The notes beneath the pieces are model-generated. The model searched no databases, was not told the DNA's origin, and worked only from the letters and a program-made list of their open reading frames with translations. The position numbers and the translations under genes were made by a program. This document shows, one piece after another, positions 34,913 to 43,291 of a DNA stretch of 64,000 nt. This stretch comes from Faecalibacterium duncaniae (lineage in GTDB: Bacteria > Bacillota > Clostridia > Oscillospirales > Ruminococcaceae). Position 1 is the first letter of the stretch; every line of letters begins with the position of its first letter. The stretch is taken from the NCBI RefSeq assembly GCF_010509575.1, contig NZ_CP048437.1:2914001-2978000 (forward strand). The letters are read 5' to 3'.

Positions 34913-34934
34913 CAGCGTAGTTTCATCCTGACCA

Positions 34935-35195
34935 AAGCGATGATGCGGACAAACCGAAGCTCGTTCCCCATGACGCAGAGAGGGTTGCCCCGGATACCGG
35001 GTGCTGCAAGCAGCCTGCCGTGCATCGGGCTTCTACCACCGCAGAGCGCAGAGGAGAACCTCTGCCGGGTGCGCCCGTTACAGCACAGCGAGTGGCGTGT
35101 TCTCAAGGGCACGCAATTCGGGTGGAACCGTGGAACGCGTGAAATCTTCAGGCGCTTCATCCCGTAAATTTGAGCGGGATGGAGCGCTTTTTTGT
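34935..35195 (+). promoter_or_regulatory. T-box riboswitch controlling thrS
   Basis: The T-box sequence GGGTGGAACCGTGG is at 35120-35133. It is preceded by a Stem I (AGAGAGGG turn near 34979, a GCTGCAAGCAGC piece, and a specifier loop with the Thr codon ACC at 35035-35040). A terminator (35152-35195: GCGC, CATCCCG with CGGGATG, then T6) completes the switch. Uncharged tRNA(Thr) is expected to bind and form the antiterminator. Location directly upstream of thrS supports the assignment. The exact specifier (first or second ACC) is not resolved. Confidence 0.92.
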
Positions 35196-35223
35196 TTTAA
35201 CTTTCATCAAAAGGAGAACCACT

Positions 35224-37014
35224 ATGAAGATCATCTACAAAGACGGCCATGTGGACGAGTGCCCGCAGGACCAGGAACTGCATGTTATCCGCCACACCGC
35301 TGCTCACATCATGGCACAGGCCATCAAGCGCCTGTACCCCGAGGCTGACTTTGCCTTTGGCCCTGCCACCGAGAACGGCTTCTACTACGATGTCGATCTG
35401 GGCGACACCAAGCTCACCGATGACGATCTGGCCAACATCGAAAAAGAGATGCGCAAGATCTGCAAGGAAAATCTGGCCATCAAGCCCTTCATCCTGCCCC
35501 GTGACGAGGCTGTGAAGCTGATGGAGGAGCGCCAGGAACACTACAAGATCGAGCACATGGCTGATCTGGCCGACGAGACCGAGTTCAGCTTCTTCCAGCA
35601 GGGCGAGTACGTTGACATGTGCATCGGACCCCACCTGACCTACACCAAGGCGCTGAAGGCCTTCAAGATCACCCAGCAGTCCGGCGCATACTGGAAGAAC
35701 GACAAGGAAAACAAGATGCTGACCCGTATCAACGGTGTGGCATTCCACAATCAGGAAGAGCTGGAAGCCTGGGAAAAGGAGCAGCAGGAGGCCCGTGAGC
35801 GCGATCACCGCAAGATCGGCAAGGAGATGGGCCTGTTTATGACCGACGACCTGGTGGGCCGCGGCCTGCCCATGTTCCTGCCCGCAGGCTACACCGTCTG
35901 GCAGGAGCTGGAGAACTATATCAAGGAGAAGGAGCGTGCACGCGGCTACCTGCACGTGATGACCCCCTGCATCGGTACCGTGAACCTGTACAAGACCTCC
36001 GGCCACTGGGATCACTACCGCGAGAACATGTTCCCCGCCATGGAGATGGAGGGTGAAAGCTACGTCCTGCGCCCGATGAACTGCCCCCACCACATGATGA
36101 TCTACGCAAATCGTCCCCACTCTTACCGTGACCTGCCCATGCGCATCGGTGAGATCGCACACGATTTCCGCTACGAGTCCTCCGGCACCCTGAAGGGCAT
36201 TGAGCGCGGCCGCCACTTCTGCCAGAACGATGCCCACCTGTTCTGCACTCCGGAGCAGATCAAGAGCGAGGTCGCCGATGTCTGCAACCTGATCTTCGAG
36301 ACCTACAAGGATTTCAAGATCACCGATTACCGCTGCGTTCTGTCCCTGCGTGACCCCGCCGACAAGAAGAAGTACCACGACGACGATGCCATGTGGAACC
36401 ACGCCGAAAACGCTCTGCGCGAGGTGCTGACCGAGCTGGGCATCCACTTCACCGAGGAGATCGGCGAGGCCGCCTTCTACGGCCCCAAGCTGGATGTGAA
36501 CGTCAAGCCCGCCGTGGGTGCTGAGTATACTCTGTCCACCTGCCAGCTGGACTTCTGCCTGCCCGCAAAGTTCCACCTGACCTATGTGGACAAGGACGGC
36601 TCCGAAAAGACCCCCGTTGTCCTGCACCGTGCGATCCTGGGCTCCCTGGACCGCTTCATGGCCTACCTGATCGAGGAGACCAAGGGCAAGTTCCCCACCT
36701 GGCTGGCACCTGTTCAGGTCAAGGTCCTGCCCGTTTCCGAAAAGACCCTCGAGTATGCGGAGAGCATCACCGAGAAGCTGGTGGAGGCCGGTGTCCGCGT
36801 GGCTCTGGACGACGACAACCAGAAGATCGGCTACAAGATCCGTGCCGCACAGCAGGTGGACCGTGTGCCCTACATGCTGGTTCTGGGTGCAAAGGAAGCC
36901 GAGGCTGGCAACCTCTCTGTCCGTGACCGCAAGGGCGAGACCACCACGATGGAAGTGGATGAATTCATCGCAAAGGTCACCGAGGAGATCAAGACCCGCA
37001 GCTACAATACCTGA
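35224..37014 (+). CDS. thrS: Threonyl-tRNA synthetase lacking the N-terminal TGS domain
   Basis: A 596-residue class II synthetase. It begins with a short strand (MKIIYKDGHVDECPQD) and goes straight into the editing domain (RHTAAHIMAQAIKRLYP with the H-x-x-x-H zinc pair, YVDMCIGPH), then the catalytic core: motif 2 region VLRPMNCPHHMMIYA with Zn-binding Cys, motif 3 ILGSLDRFMAYLIEE, and the anticodon domain. The usual 60-residue TGS domain is missing, so it is slightly shorter than typical. The start follows AAAAGGAG. Controlled by the upstream T-box. Confidence 0.95.
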   Translation: MKIIYKDGHVDECPQDQELHVIRHTAAHIMAQAIKRLYPEADFAFGPATENGFYYDVDLGDTKLTDDDLANIEKEMRKICKENLAIKPFILPRDEAVKLMEERQEHYKIEHMADLADETEFSFFQQGEYVDMCIGPHLTYTKALKAFKITQQSGAYWKNDKENKMLTRINGVAFHNQEELEAWEKEQQEARERDHRKIGKEMGLFMTDDLVGRGLPMFLPAGYTVWQELENYIKEKERARGYLHVMTPCIGTVNLYKTSGHWDHYRENMFPAMEMEGESYVLRPMNCPHHMMIYANRPHSYRDLPMRIGEIAHDFRYESSGTLKGIERGRHFCQNDAHLFCTPEQIKSEVADVCNLIFETYKDFKITDYRCVLSLRDPADKKKYHDDDAMWNHAENALREVLTELGIHFTEEIGEAAFYGPKLDVNVKPAVGAEYTLSTCQLDFCLPAKFHLTYVDKDGSEKTPVVLHRAILGSLDRFMAYLIEETKGKFPTWLAPVQVKVLPVSEKTLEYAESITEKLVEAGVRVALDDDNQKIGYKIRAAQQVDRVPYMLVLGAKEAEAGNLSVRDRKGETTTMEVDEFIAKVTEEIKTRSYNT

Positions 37015-37015
37015 T

Positions 37016-37159
37016 ATTGTAAAAATAGAGCTGCAAAGTGAAGAGCATCCAAACGAAGAAACCATTGCTGCCATGATGGAAGCCGAGCGCATTGCGCGAG
37101 ACCCCAATGTAAAGCATTATACGGATTTGGATGAACTATTTGCAGATTTGAAACGTTAA
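37016..37159 (+). pseudogene. Remnant of a RelB/DinJ-type antitoxin gene
   Basis: An open stretch of 47 codons reads KIELQSEEHPNEETIAA, then ERIARDPNVKHYTDLDELF and ADLKR, the typical C-terminal half of RelB-family antitoxins. It has no ATG/GTG/TTG start in frame, begins 2 nt after the thrS stop, and no toxin gene follows; a bidirectional hairpin ends it. I read it as a 5'-truncated remnant. Translational read-through from thrS is not possible because of a stop. Confidence 0.7.
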
Positions 37160-37162
37160 ATG

Positions 37163-37202
37163 AACAGCGCCGCTTTCCCATGACCGGGAGAGCGGCGCTG
37201 TT
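37163..37202. terminator. Terminator between the antitoxin remnant and the truncated XRE gene
   Basis: AACAGCGCCGCT pairs perfectly with AGCGGCGCTGTT across a 16-nt loop and serves both converging units. Confidence 0.85.
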
Positions 37203-37205
37203 CGT

Positions 37206-38090
37206 TTACTGATTTTTTCGGTCTGCCCACGCACGGACGGCGGAGTAGAGGGCGGCGAAGACAAGCCCGGCCACGGCCCAGATGATCCAGCTCTTTTCCC
37301 AGTTGTTGTTCCAGAAGCTGACAGCGAGGTACACCGCCGTTACAAGACACCAGTAGGCCCCGGCAAACCAACCGACGCGGCGGTTCGTCCACTTTTCGCG
37401 GACGGTGTATTCCCCCGTTTGCAGCAGCTTATCAAAGCTGCCCTGGGTCATCCCGGCCCGGATGAACAACTGTACTGCACCGGCCACAATGGCCAGCAGC
37501 AGGCCGACTGCGGCAGCGACCCAGAAGTCTGGTACTCCCAGCATGGCCGTACCCAGGATCGGCACCACGGCCAGCACACAGAGCACCACGCCCTGGGTCA
37601 TGCTGCGGCGGTAGGTGGGCGCATACTCCTGTTTCTGCCGCTCCACGATGCCCTCCACACCATAGGCAAGGGCGATCTGCTCTTTTTCCAGATATTCAAA
37701 CGCTTCCAGCCGGATGGCGGCGGGCAGGATGAGCAGCAGCCCCAGCGCGACGAAGAGCAGCAGGAAGATGACACCGAGCCCTGTCATCCGCTCTTCGCTG
37801 GGTGTACCATCGCTCCATGCGCCCAGAACAAGCAGCGTGATGGGGCTGAGGATGCACAAGCTCACACCCGCCGCCATCTTTCCATGCACGGCCTGCACCG
37901 TGCTGAGATATGCGTTTGCCTCGTCAAATGAGACGGTGCGGCAGGGTTCCGTCACCCGCTCTTCCTTCGGCAGCGGGGCCGTGGCATCGGGCTGTTCCAG
38001 CTCATCTTTTAATAAGTAGTCGGTGCTCACTTCAAACAGAGCACTCAGCTTCAGTATTTTATCCAAGTCGGGGATGGACATTCCGGTATC
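37206..38090 (-). pseudogene. XRE-type membrane regulator, 5' end removed by the mobile element
   Basis: The remaining product begins DTGMSIPDLDKILKLSALFEVSTDYLLKDE, which is only the last part of a Cro/C1 helix-turn-helix, followed by a linker and four or five membrane helices (residues 70-290). Intact members begin with a full HTH such as WETG-x-S-IPDLDKI. Here an in-frame TAA lies just before CDTG, so the first 40-45 residues are missing. The break coincides with the start of recombinase DNA. An ATG (38081) could still make a headless protein but it would not bind DNA. Confidence 0.8.
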
Positions 38091-38115
38091 ACATAGTTAA
38101 AGATATTGGTATCAT
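38085..38115. other. Left end (attachment junction) of the integrated element
   Basis: Homology to the XRE gene stops at codons for D-T-G near 38,090 and a serine recombinase gene ends 25-30 nt further right. Large serine recombinase genes usually end next to the attachment site, so this is the probable left junction. The exact core dinucleotide cannot be fixed without the right end. Confidence 0.6.
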
Positions 38116-39543
38116 TCAATCAATTTTGCCGATAAAGCGGTAGAAGATTTCTACCTCCTGTTCCCGGCTTCCGTCCTCACCTTTGACCGCTTCATGGACA
38201 ACGATTTTTTCAATCAGCATATTCAAAAGTTCGGCGGTCAGTTCTGTTGGATTGACGCACTCTTTCATCAAGGCAATCCATTTTTCTGCGTCTACGGCGT
38301 TCTGGCTTTCAGTGGCGATAGCGGATTGAAGCTGTTCAATCTTTTCGTCCAGTTCAGCCTGTTCGCTTTGGTACTTCCCGGACAGCATAGAGAAGTTGTA
38401 TTCCGTGATACGCCCCGCCGCCCAGTCCTCATACATCCGGGCAAACAAAGTATCGACTTCGGCTTTTCGCTTCTCTGCCTTTTTCAGTTCTGCGGCCTGC
38501 TTCTTTCTTGCGGCAGCCTGTCCCTTATCAGTGGCATTTAACAGCTGCTTCAAGAGCCGTTCTTCATCATGCTGTACCAGCCCCGACCAGTATTGCAGAC
38601 GGGAGAGGACATAGGCATAAAGCACATCATAACGGATATAGTGCATGGAGCATTGGCGTGTGCCCTGCCCGTACTTGCTACAATGATAATGGCCGTAAGG
38701 CTTGCTGTTCTGCCTGTTCTCCCCATAGGACAGCGACCAGCCGCAATCCGCACATTTTACCAATCCGGAAAAAATCTGCGTTGTACCATCCTTGCACTTC
38801 CTGCGGCGGTTTGCTATCTGCTCCTGTACCTGCCGGAAAACCTGCTCGCTGATAATCGGCTCCTGCGTGTTCTCCACCCGCACCCATTCACTTTGGGGCT
38901 TGCGTACCCTCCGCTTGTTCTTAAAGGAAATGTTCGTTTCTCGGTAATGAATGGTATGGCCGATATAGGTTTCGTCTTTCATAATGCTCTTGACCTGGGC
39001 TATCGTCCATGCGTAGCTTTTTTCCTCCGGCGCACCCGCATAGATGTTTGCAAAAGTCCCGTCACGCTGGAAGTTGATAAATCCCGGTGTGGGAACCTTT
39101 TCCGCAATCAGTATTCTTGTGATACTGGCCGCCCCTCTGCCATGAATAGCAAGGTCAAAAATCTTCTCCACTATCCAGCGGGTTTCCTCGTCGATTATCA
39201 GCTTGTTTTTGATTTCCGGGTGTTTCCTGTACCCGATGGGAGCATAGGCGCCGATACGCTGTCCTGTGGCAAACTTTGCTTTGAAAGCGGCCTTTACCTT
39301 GCGGCTTGTATCTTTCGCAAACCATTCATTGAACAGGTTTTTGAACGGGACGAAATCGGAAAGCCCTTTCTCTGTGTCCTCATTCTCCGCAACGGCGATG
39401 TAGCGCACCCGTTTCTCTGGGAACAAAAATTCCAGATAGTAGTCCATCATCACATGTTCCCGCCCGAAACGGGACAGGTCTTCTTGTGTCAAGTAGGGAC
39501 TAAAAAAATTTTGAGAATTTACAAGACGTTCATAGGTGGACAA
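38116..39543 (-). pseudogene. Large serine recombinase, catalytic N-terminus lost
   Basis: From EDLSRFGREHVMMDYYLE onward the product is a normal large serine recombinase: helix E (FAKDTSRKVKAAFKAK), recombinase domain, zinc-ribbon (CADCGWSLSYGEN, C-x-x-x-C), coiled coil. The first 70 residues, with the catalytic serine (I-Y-x-R-L-S) and Q-loop, are replaced by an unrelated 20-residue stretch beginning at a TTG (STYERLVNSQ). The breakpoint is at codons for D-L-S-R, near 39,475. It should be inactive unless the missing part is restored. Confidence 0.8.
39465..39490. other. Probable junction of a nested insertion inside the truncated recombinase gene
   Basis: Homology of the truncated recombinase stops at GACCTGTCC (minus strand) and different DNA begins. 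The distance to the next recombinase gene (stop at 39570) is about 95 nt, again placing a recombinase gene next to a junction. Confidence 0.5.
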
Positions 39544-39569
39544 CCACCCATGAACGGCTTGAGTTTTCT

Positions 39570-39965
39570 CTATGCTCTTTTGCCGTTCTTTGTGCGACGT
39601 TTCTTATACGCCGCTTCAAACGCCTCCATCATCGGAGTGACCGGAAGCTCGTTGTCAGGCTTGGACAGATACTCGAACCGGATGCCGTTCTCCCGGAACT
39701 TTCGCTCAAACCTCATGAAAGAGGAAGTGTCCCGGCTGATTCGCGAGGTGTCGCGGGTGAGGATCGTACCGATGTCCTGACGCTTTGCTTCGTTCAGCAG
39801 GAAGTTCATGATACCTTCCGTATGGACGCCGGAGATGCCGTCTGCCGCCACAGCAGCAGCCACCTCATAGCCTTTGTCCTTCGCATAGCGTTCCAGCTCT
39901 TCCCGCTGGTCTGCTGCCGCAAGCTGATCCGCACAGGCAACGCGGATATAAAGAAATACTTTCAT
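39570..39965 (-). CDS. Small resolvase-type protein with the catalytic serine replaced
   Basis: A 131-residue protein with the resolvase/invertase N-terminal fold: VFLYIRVACADQ, DGISG, TRDTSRISRDTSSFMRF. In active members the segment reads R-V-S; here it is R-V-A-C, so the nucleophile is Ala with a Cys next to it. There is no DNA-binding domain beyond a basic tail (KKRRTKNGKRA). It overlaps the next recombinase by 4 nt (ATGA) and is the last gene of that operon. It may act as an accessory or regulator; catalysis is doubtful. Confidence 0.75.
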   Translation of the reverse strand: MKVFLYIRVACADQLAAADQREELERYAKDKGYEVAAAVAADGISGVHTEGIMNFLLNEAKRQDIGTILTRDTSRISRDTSSFMRFERKFRENGIRFEYLSKPDNELPVTPMMEAFEAAYKKRRTKNGKRA

Positions 39966-41569
39966 TTGGCTTCTCCTTCTGATGTAGTGAGGAAGTCCTT
40001 GAACTTCCAGACGATTTCTATGTTGTCAAGATCGTAAATGTAGACCGCAGAAATGAATGCGTGGGTCAGCTCATAGGTCAGAGCTTTGCAGTCGGCGTAC
40101 TGTTCGCAGACCGCATCCAGCTTTTCATCTGAACAGGCGGTCTCGGAGTCAAGCTCCTTCATCCGCTCGTGACTGCGCTGGATTGCTCCATCGTTTTCAG
40201 CAATCTTCACATCCGCTGCCGCCTTCTGCTGAATGTACGCCTCCTTCGTGATGCTTCCGGCTGCATACTTCTCGTAGAGCCTCAGCTTGGACGCCTTGTG
40301 CTGCTCGTTCTGCTTTTGCAGAGTGCGGATTTTATCAGCACATTCCTTGATGGCAGATTTCCGCAGATCACCGACTTCGCGGTTCTGTATTGCTTCCTTC
40401 TGTGCCAAAGCAAGAAACTGAGTAAGGGCATGGAAGACAACCTTCTCAATATCCATTTCCGGAAAGCTCCTGCCAACCGGACAGTCTGTGTTTCCGTTGT
40501 TGACCGAGTGAATGCACTGGAAGTATCGAATGCCAGCCTTGTTCTTTCGGCGTGTCATAGCACGTTTACAGTTACCGCAGCGGACGAGTCCCTTGAGCGG
40601 ATAGTCATGCTGCTTGCGCGTGGGATTCCGTCCTCCGCCTCGAATGACCTTCTGAGCAAGCTCAAAGTCTTCCTTGCTGATAATAGCTTCATGCGTTCCT
40701 TCTACGATAATCGGCTCATTGACAACACGCTTTTTTGAGCCGACACCGCAGGACTTCATTTTGCGGCTGACCAGTGTTCCGGTGTAAACAAGGTTTTTGA
40801 GGATGTTGTAGACCATCACGGTTTCCCAACTGATTTTCTCGCTCATGTTACTGAACTTCTTCTTGTCGGGATGCTTGCTCTTGAAGTATTGCCCCGGCGT
40901 CGGGATGCCGTCATCATTCAGGCTGCGGGCGATCTGAGAGGTGTTGCTGCCTTCCAGCGCCTCGCGGAAAATACGACGGATCACATCAGCCGCCTCCGGG
41001 TCTACGGCAAGTTTGTTCCGAATGGTGGGATGCAGGACGTAGCCGTATGGGGCGTAGCCACCGACATACTTGCCCTGCTTCATCATCTGGATTTTTGCCG
41101 ATGTGGTCTTTACGGAAAGGTCTTTGCTGTATGCGGCGTAGATGATGCTGCGCATAACCACTTCCAGACCGCCCGTTGTGCCTTTGTAATCGTCACTGTC
41201 ATAGCCGTCGTTGATGGAAATAAAGCGGACGCCCATGAATGGAAAAGTGCATTCCAGATAGTTTCCCGTTTCAATGTAGTCACGAGAAAAGCGGGAAAAG
41301 TCTTTGACGCAGATCAGGTTAATCTCGCCGCGCTTGACCTTCTCCATCATCTGCGTGAACTGAGGACGGTGAAAGTTCGTGCCGGTATAACCGTCATCCG
41401 CAAACTCAGACCGCTGACAGTGAGACAGCTCCAGATGATTGTCAAGAAAGCGATTGATGAGCATACGTTGGTTGCCGATGCTGTCACTTTCCGCCTTGCT
41501 GCCATAGCCGGTATCTTCATCAGCCATTGAGAGGCGGATGTAGATGCCGATGTTGTATTCCTTGCTCAT
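39962..41569 (-). CDS. Large serine recombinase 1 of 3
   Basis: A 535-residue protein. Catalytic domain: GIYIRLSMAD (Ser at about residue 14), NQRMLINRF, KDFSRFSRDYIETG. Recombinase domain with YGYVLHPTIRNKLAVDPEAADVI, zinc ribbon CGNCKRAMTRR and C in FQC, and a C-terminal coiled coil. Such enzymes cut both strands and insert or excise an element at attB/attP sites. It sits between the small resolvase (4-nt overlap) and recombinase 2 (no gap), so the set is one transcript. Confidence 0.93.
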   Translation of the reverse strand: MSKEYNIGIYIRLSMADEDTGYGSKAESDSIGNQRMLINRFLDNHLELSHCQRSEFADDGYTGTNFHRPQFTQMMEKVKRGEINLICVKDFSRFSRDYIETGNYLECTFPFMGVRFISINDGYDSDDYKGTTGGLEVVMRSIIYAAYSKDLSVKTTSAKIQMMKQGKYVGGYAPYGYVLHPTIRNKLAVDPEAADVIRRIFREALEGSNTSQIARSLNDDGIPTPGQYFKSKHPDKKKFSNMSEKISWETVMVYNILKNLVYTGTLVSRKMKSCGVGSKKRVVNEPIIVEGTHEAIISKEDFELAQKVIRGGGRNPTRKQHDYPLKGLVRCGNCKRAMTRRKNKAGIRYFQCIHSVNNGNTDCPVGRSFPEMDIEKVVFHALTQFLALAQKEAIQNREVGDLRKSAIKECADKIRTLQKQNEQHKASKLRLYEKYAAGSITKEAYIQQKAAADVKIAENDGAIQRSHERMKELDSETACSDEKLDAVCEQYADCKALTYELTHAFISAVYIYDLDNIEIVWKFKDFLTTSEGEAK

Positions 41570-43276
41570 TTACATCGCCTCCTGTACTTCCTTGATACTC
41601 TGAACGGTCAGAGCGTAAATATCGCCGTATTTCATAACCAGCTCGATTGAGCCGTCCTCATGGACTTTCACAAGCTCTACGGACTCGTCAACCAACTCCT
41701 GAGAGAGCATCGTTGCACCGCTGACGGATTTCATCAGCGTTAGCCACTTGTTGTCCTCGGACATTGCCTCGGCAAACTTTACCTTCCGCTGAACCGCTTC
41801 ATCCAACCGCCGTGAAAGATCGACATACTGCTCATCGTAGGCTTTCTTGGCAAAGGCGTATTCCTCTTCATCGAGAATGCCTTCCGTGAAGTCCTCATAG
41901 AGCCGAGTACGCTTCTTGGAGATGCCGCTGAGTTTCAGATTCAGGCTTGTGATGAGCGCATTCTGTTGATCGCGGATGCTGCGTTCGCCTTCGCTGTTTC
42001 TCAGTTTGGCAAGCAGCTTGTCGTAATTGAGAGCCGCCTTGACTTGAAGCTGGATCGCAGCAAGCACATCTGCTTCGAGTTTGTCCTGCCGCGTATAGTG
42101 CGGCGTACAGAGATTGCCGCGCTTGACGGATGAGCTGCACTCATAGAAGGCGTACCATGCGCCGTCCTTACGCTTGTCAACACGCTTGCGATGGAAATAG
42201 AGCTTCCTGCCGCAGTCTGCGCAGACGATTTTGTCTTCAAAGAGATTGATCAACGTAGCGCGGATTTCTTCCGTGCGCTCCATCTTCTCAACCCTTGTCC
42301 TTGCAGCAGCGTTCCGCATTTCTCGTACCTTCTGGAAGTCCTCACGGGAGATAATCGCTTCGTGAGTATTGGGAAAAACAATCCATTCCTCGCGGTCGAT
42401 ATGCTGATTTTTGACGCCCTTGTAGATAGCGTTCAGCGTCCGTCCGAGAACGGTATCTCCGACGTAGTGGGGATTATCCAGAATGGTAGTGAGTGAAGAC
42501 TTGTTCCAAATCTTTTTCGCCGTAGCATTGCCTGTGCGGACGCCAACCTGATACTTCTGAAACTCCGGATTGGGCGCGTTCATTGCATCAAGCCGATCTG
42601 CAATCGCAGGAAGGGACAGCCCTTCAATCTTCCATTGGAAAATCCTCCGGACAATCGGTGCGGTTTCCTCATCGAAGACCATATTGCTGTGTTCTTCATC
42701 CCAGCGATAACCATACGGGAGATTGCGCTTCTTGAACTCTCCACTTTCCATCTGTGCCTTGAGCGCAGTAGAAACCTTGCGGGAGATGTCCTTCGAGTAG
42801 AGGGTGTTGATCATGTTTTGCAGAGGGATGATGAGGCTTTCGCCGGAGCCGTCCGCATCAAAGTTGTCGTAGTTCTCTTTGATAGCGATAAACCGAAGCC
42901 CGATCTGCGGAAAGACCCGTTCCAGATAGGTTCCTGCCTCAATGTAGTCTCGCCCGAACCGGCTGAGATCACGAACCACAAGGCACTTGATTCTGCCGGT
43001 GCGGATGTCGTTCATCAGACGGTTGAACTCCGGTCTGTCAAAAACCGTACCCGTTCGTCCGTTGTCCACATAGGTATCTATCAGATTCAGATAGGGACGC
43101 TCTGCAATATAGGACTTGCAAATCTCAATCTGATTTGCGATGACATCCACCTTTTCGGACTTGCCGCTGTTTTCAACGGAAAGACGGGCATAGATGGCTG
43201 TTGAGAAGACCTCGGAAGAGACAGATTCGATAACCGGCTCTTCGACTGCAATTTGCTTTCTGCTTTTTCTTGCCAT
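41570..43276 (-). CDS. Large serine recombinase 2 of 3
   Basis: A 568-residue protein with a 25-residue N-terminal extension (MARKSRKQIAVEEP). Catalytic STAIYARLSVEN (Ser near residue 35), VRDLSRFGRDYIEAG, then recombinase domain (PYGYRWDEEHSNMV), zinc ribbon CADCGRKLYFHRK and coiled coil. The stop codon abuts the start of recombinase 1. It is related to but clearly diverged from 1 and 3, so it is not a recent duplicate. Confidence 0.93.
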   Translation of the reverse strand: MARKSRKQIAVEEPVIESVSSEVFSTAIYARLSVENSGKSEKVDVIANQIEICKSYIAERPYLNLIDTYVDNGRTGTVFDRPEFNRLMNDIRTGRIKCLVVRDLSRFGRDYIEAGTYLERVFPQIGLRFIAIKENYDNFDADGSGESLIIPLQNMINTLYSKDISRKVSTALKAQMESGEFKKRNLPYGYRWDEEHSNMVFDEETAPIVRRIFQWKIEGLSLPAIADRLDAMNAPNPEFQKYQVGVRTGNATAKKIWNKSSLTTILDNPHYVGDTVLGRTLNAIYKGVKNQHIDREEWIVFPNTHEAIISREDFQKVREMRNAAARTRVEKMERTEEIRATLINLFEDKIVCADCGRKLYFHRKRVDKRKDGAWYAFYECSSSVKRGNLCTPHYTRQDKLEADVLAAIQLQVKAALNYDKLLAKLRNSEGERSIRDQQNALITSLNLKLSGISKKRTRLYEDFTEGILDEEEYAFAKKAYDEQYVDLSRRLDEAVQRKVKFAEAMSEDNKWLTLMKSVSGATMLSQELVDESVELVKVHEDGSIELVMKYGDIYALTVQSIKEVQEAM

Positions 43277-43291
43277 TTGCTCATCCCTCCT

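Noticed and set aside
37072..37159. Short open frame from the internal ATG in the antitoxin remnant as a real gene
   Set aside because: It would encode fewer than 30 residues, lacks a ribosome site and covers only the tail of a RelB protein.
38085..38115. Integration at a tRNA gene
   Set aside because: No tRNA sequence is present at the junction; the target is the XRE coding region.
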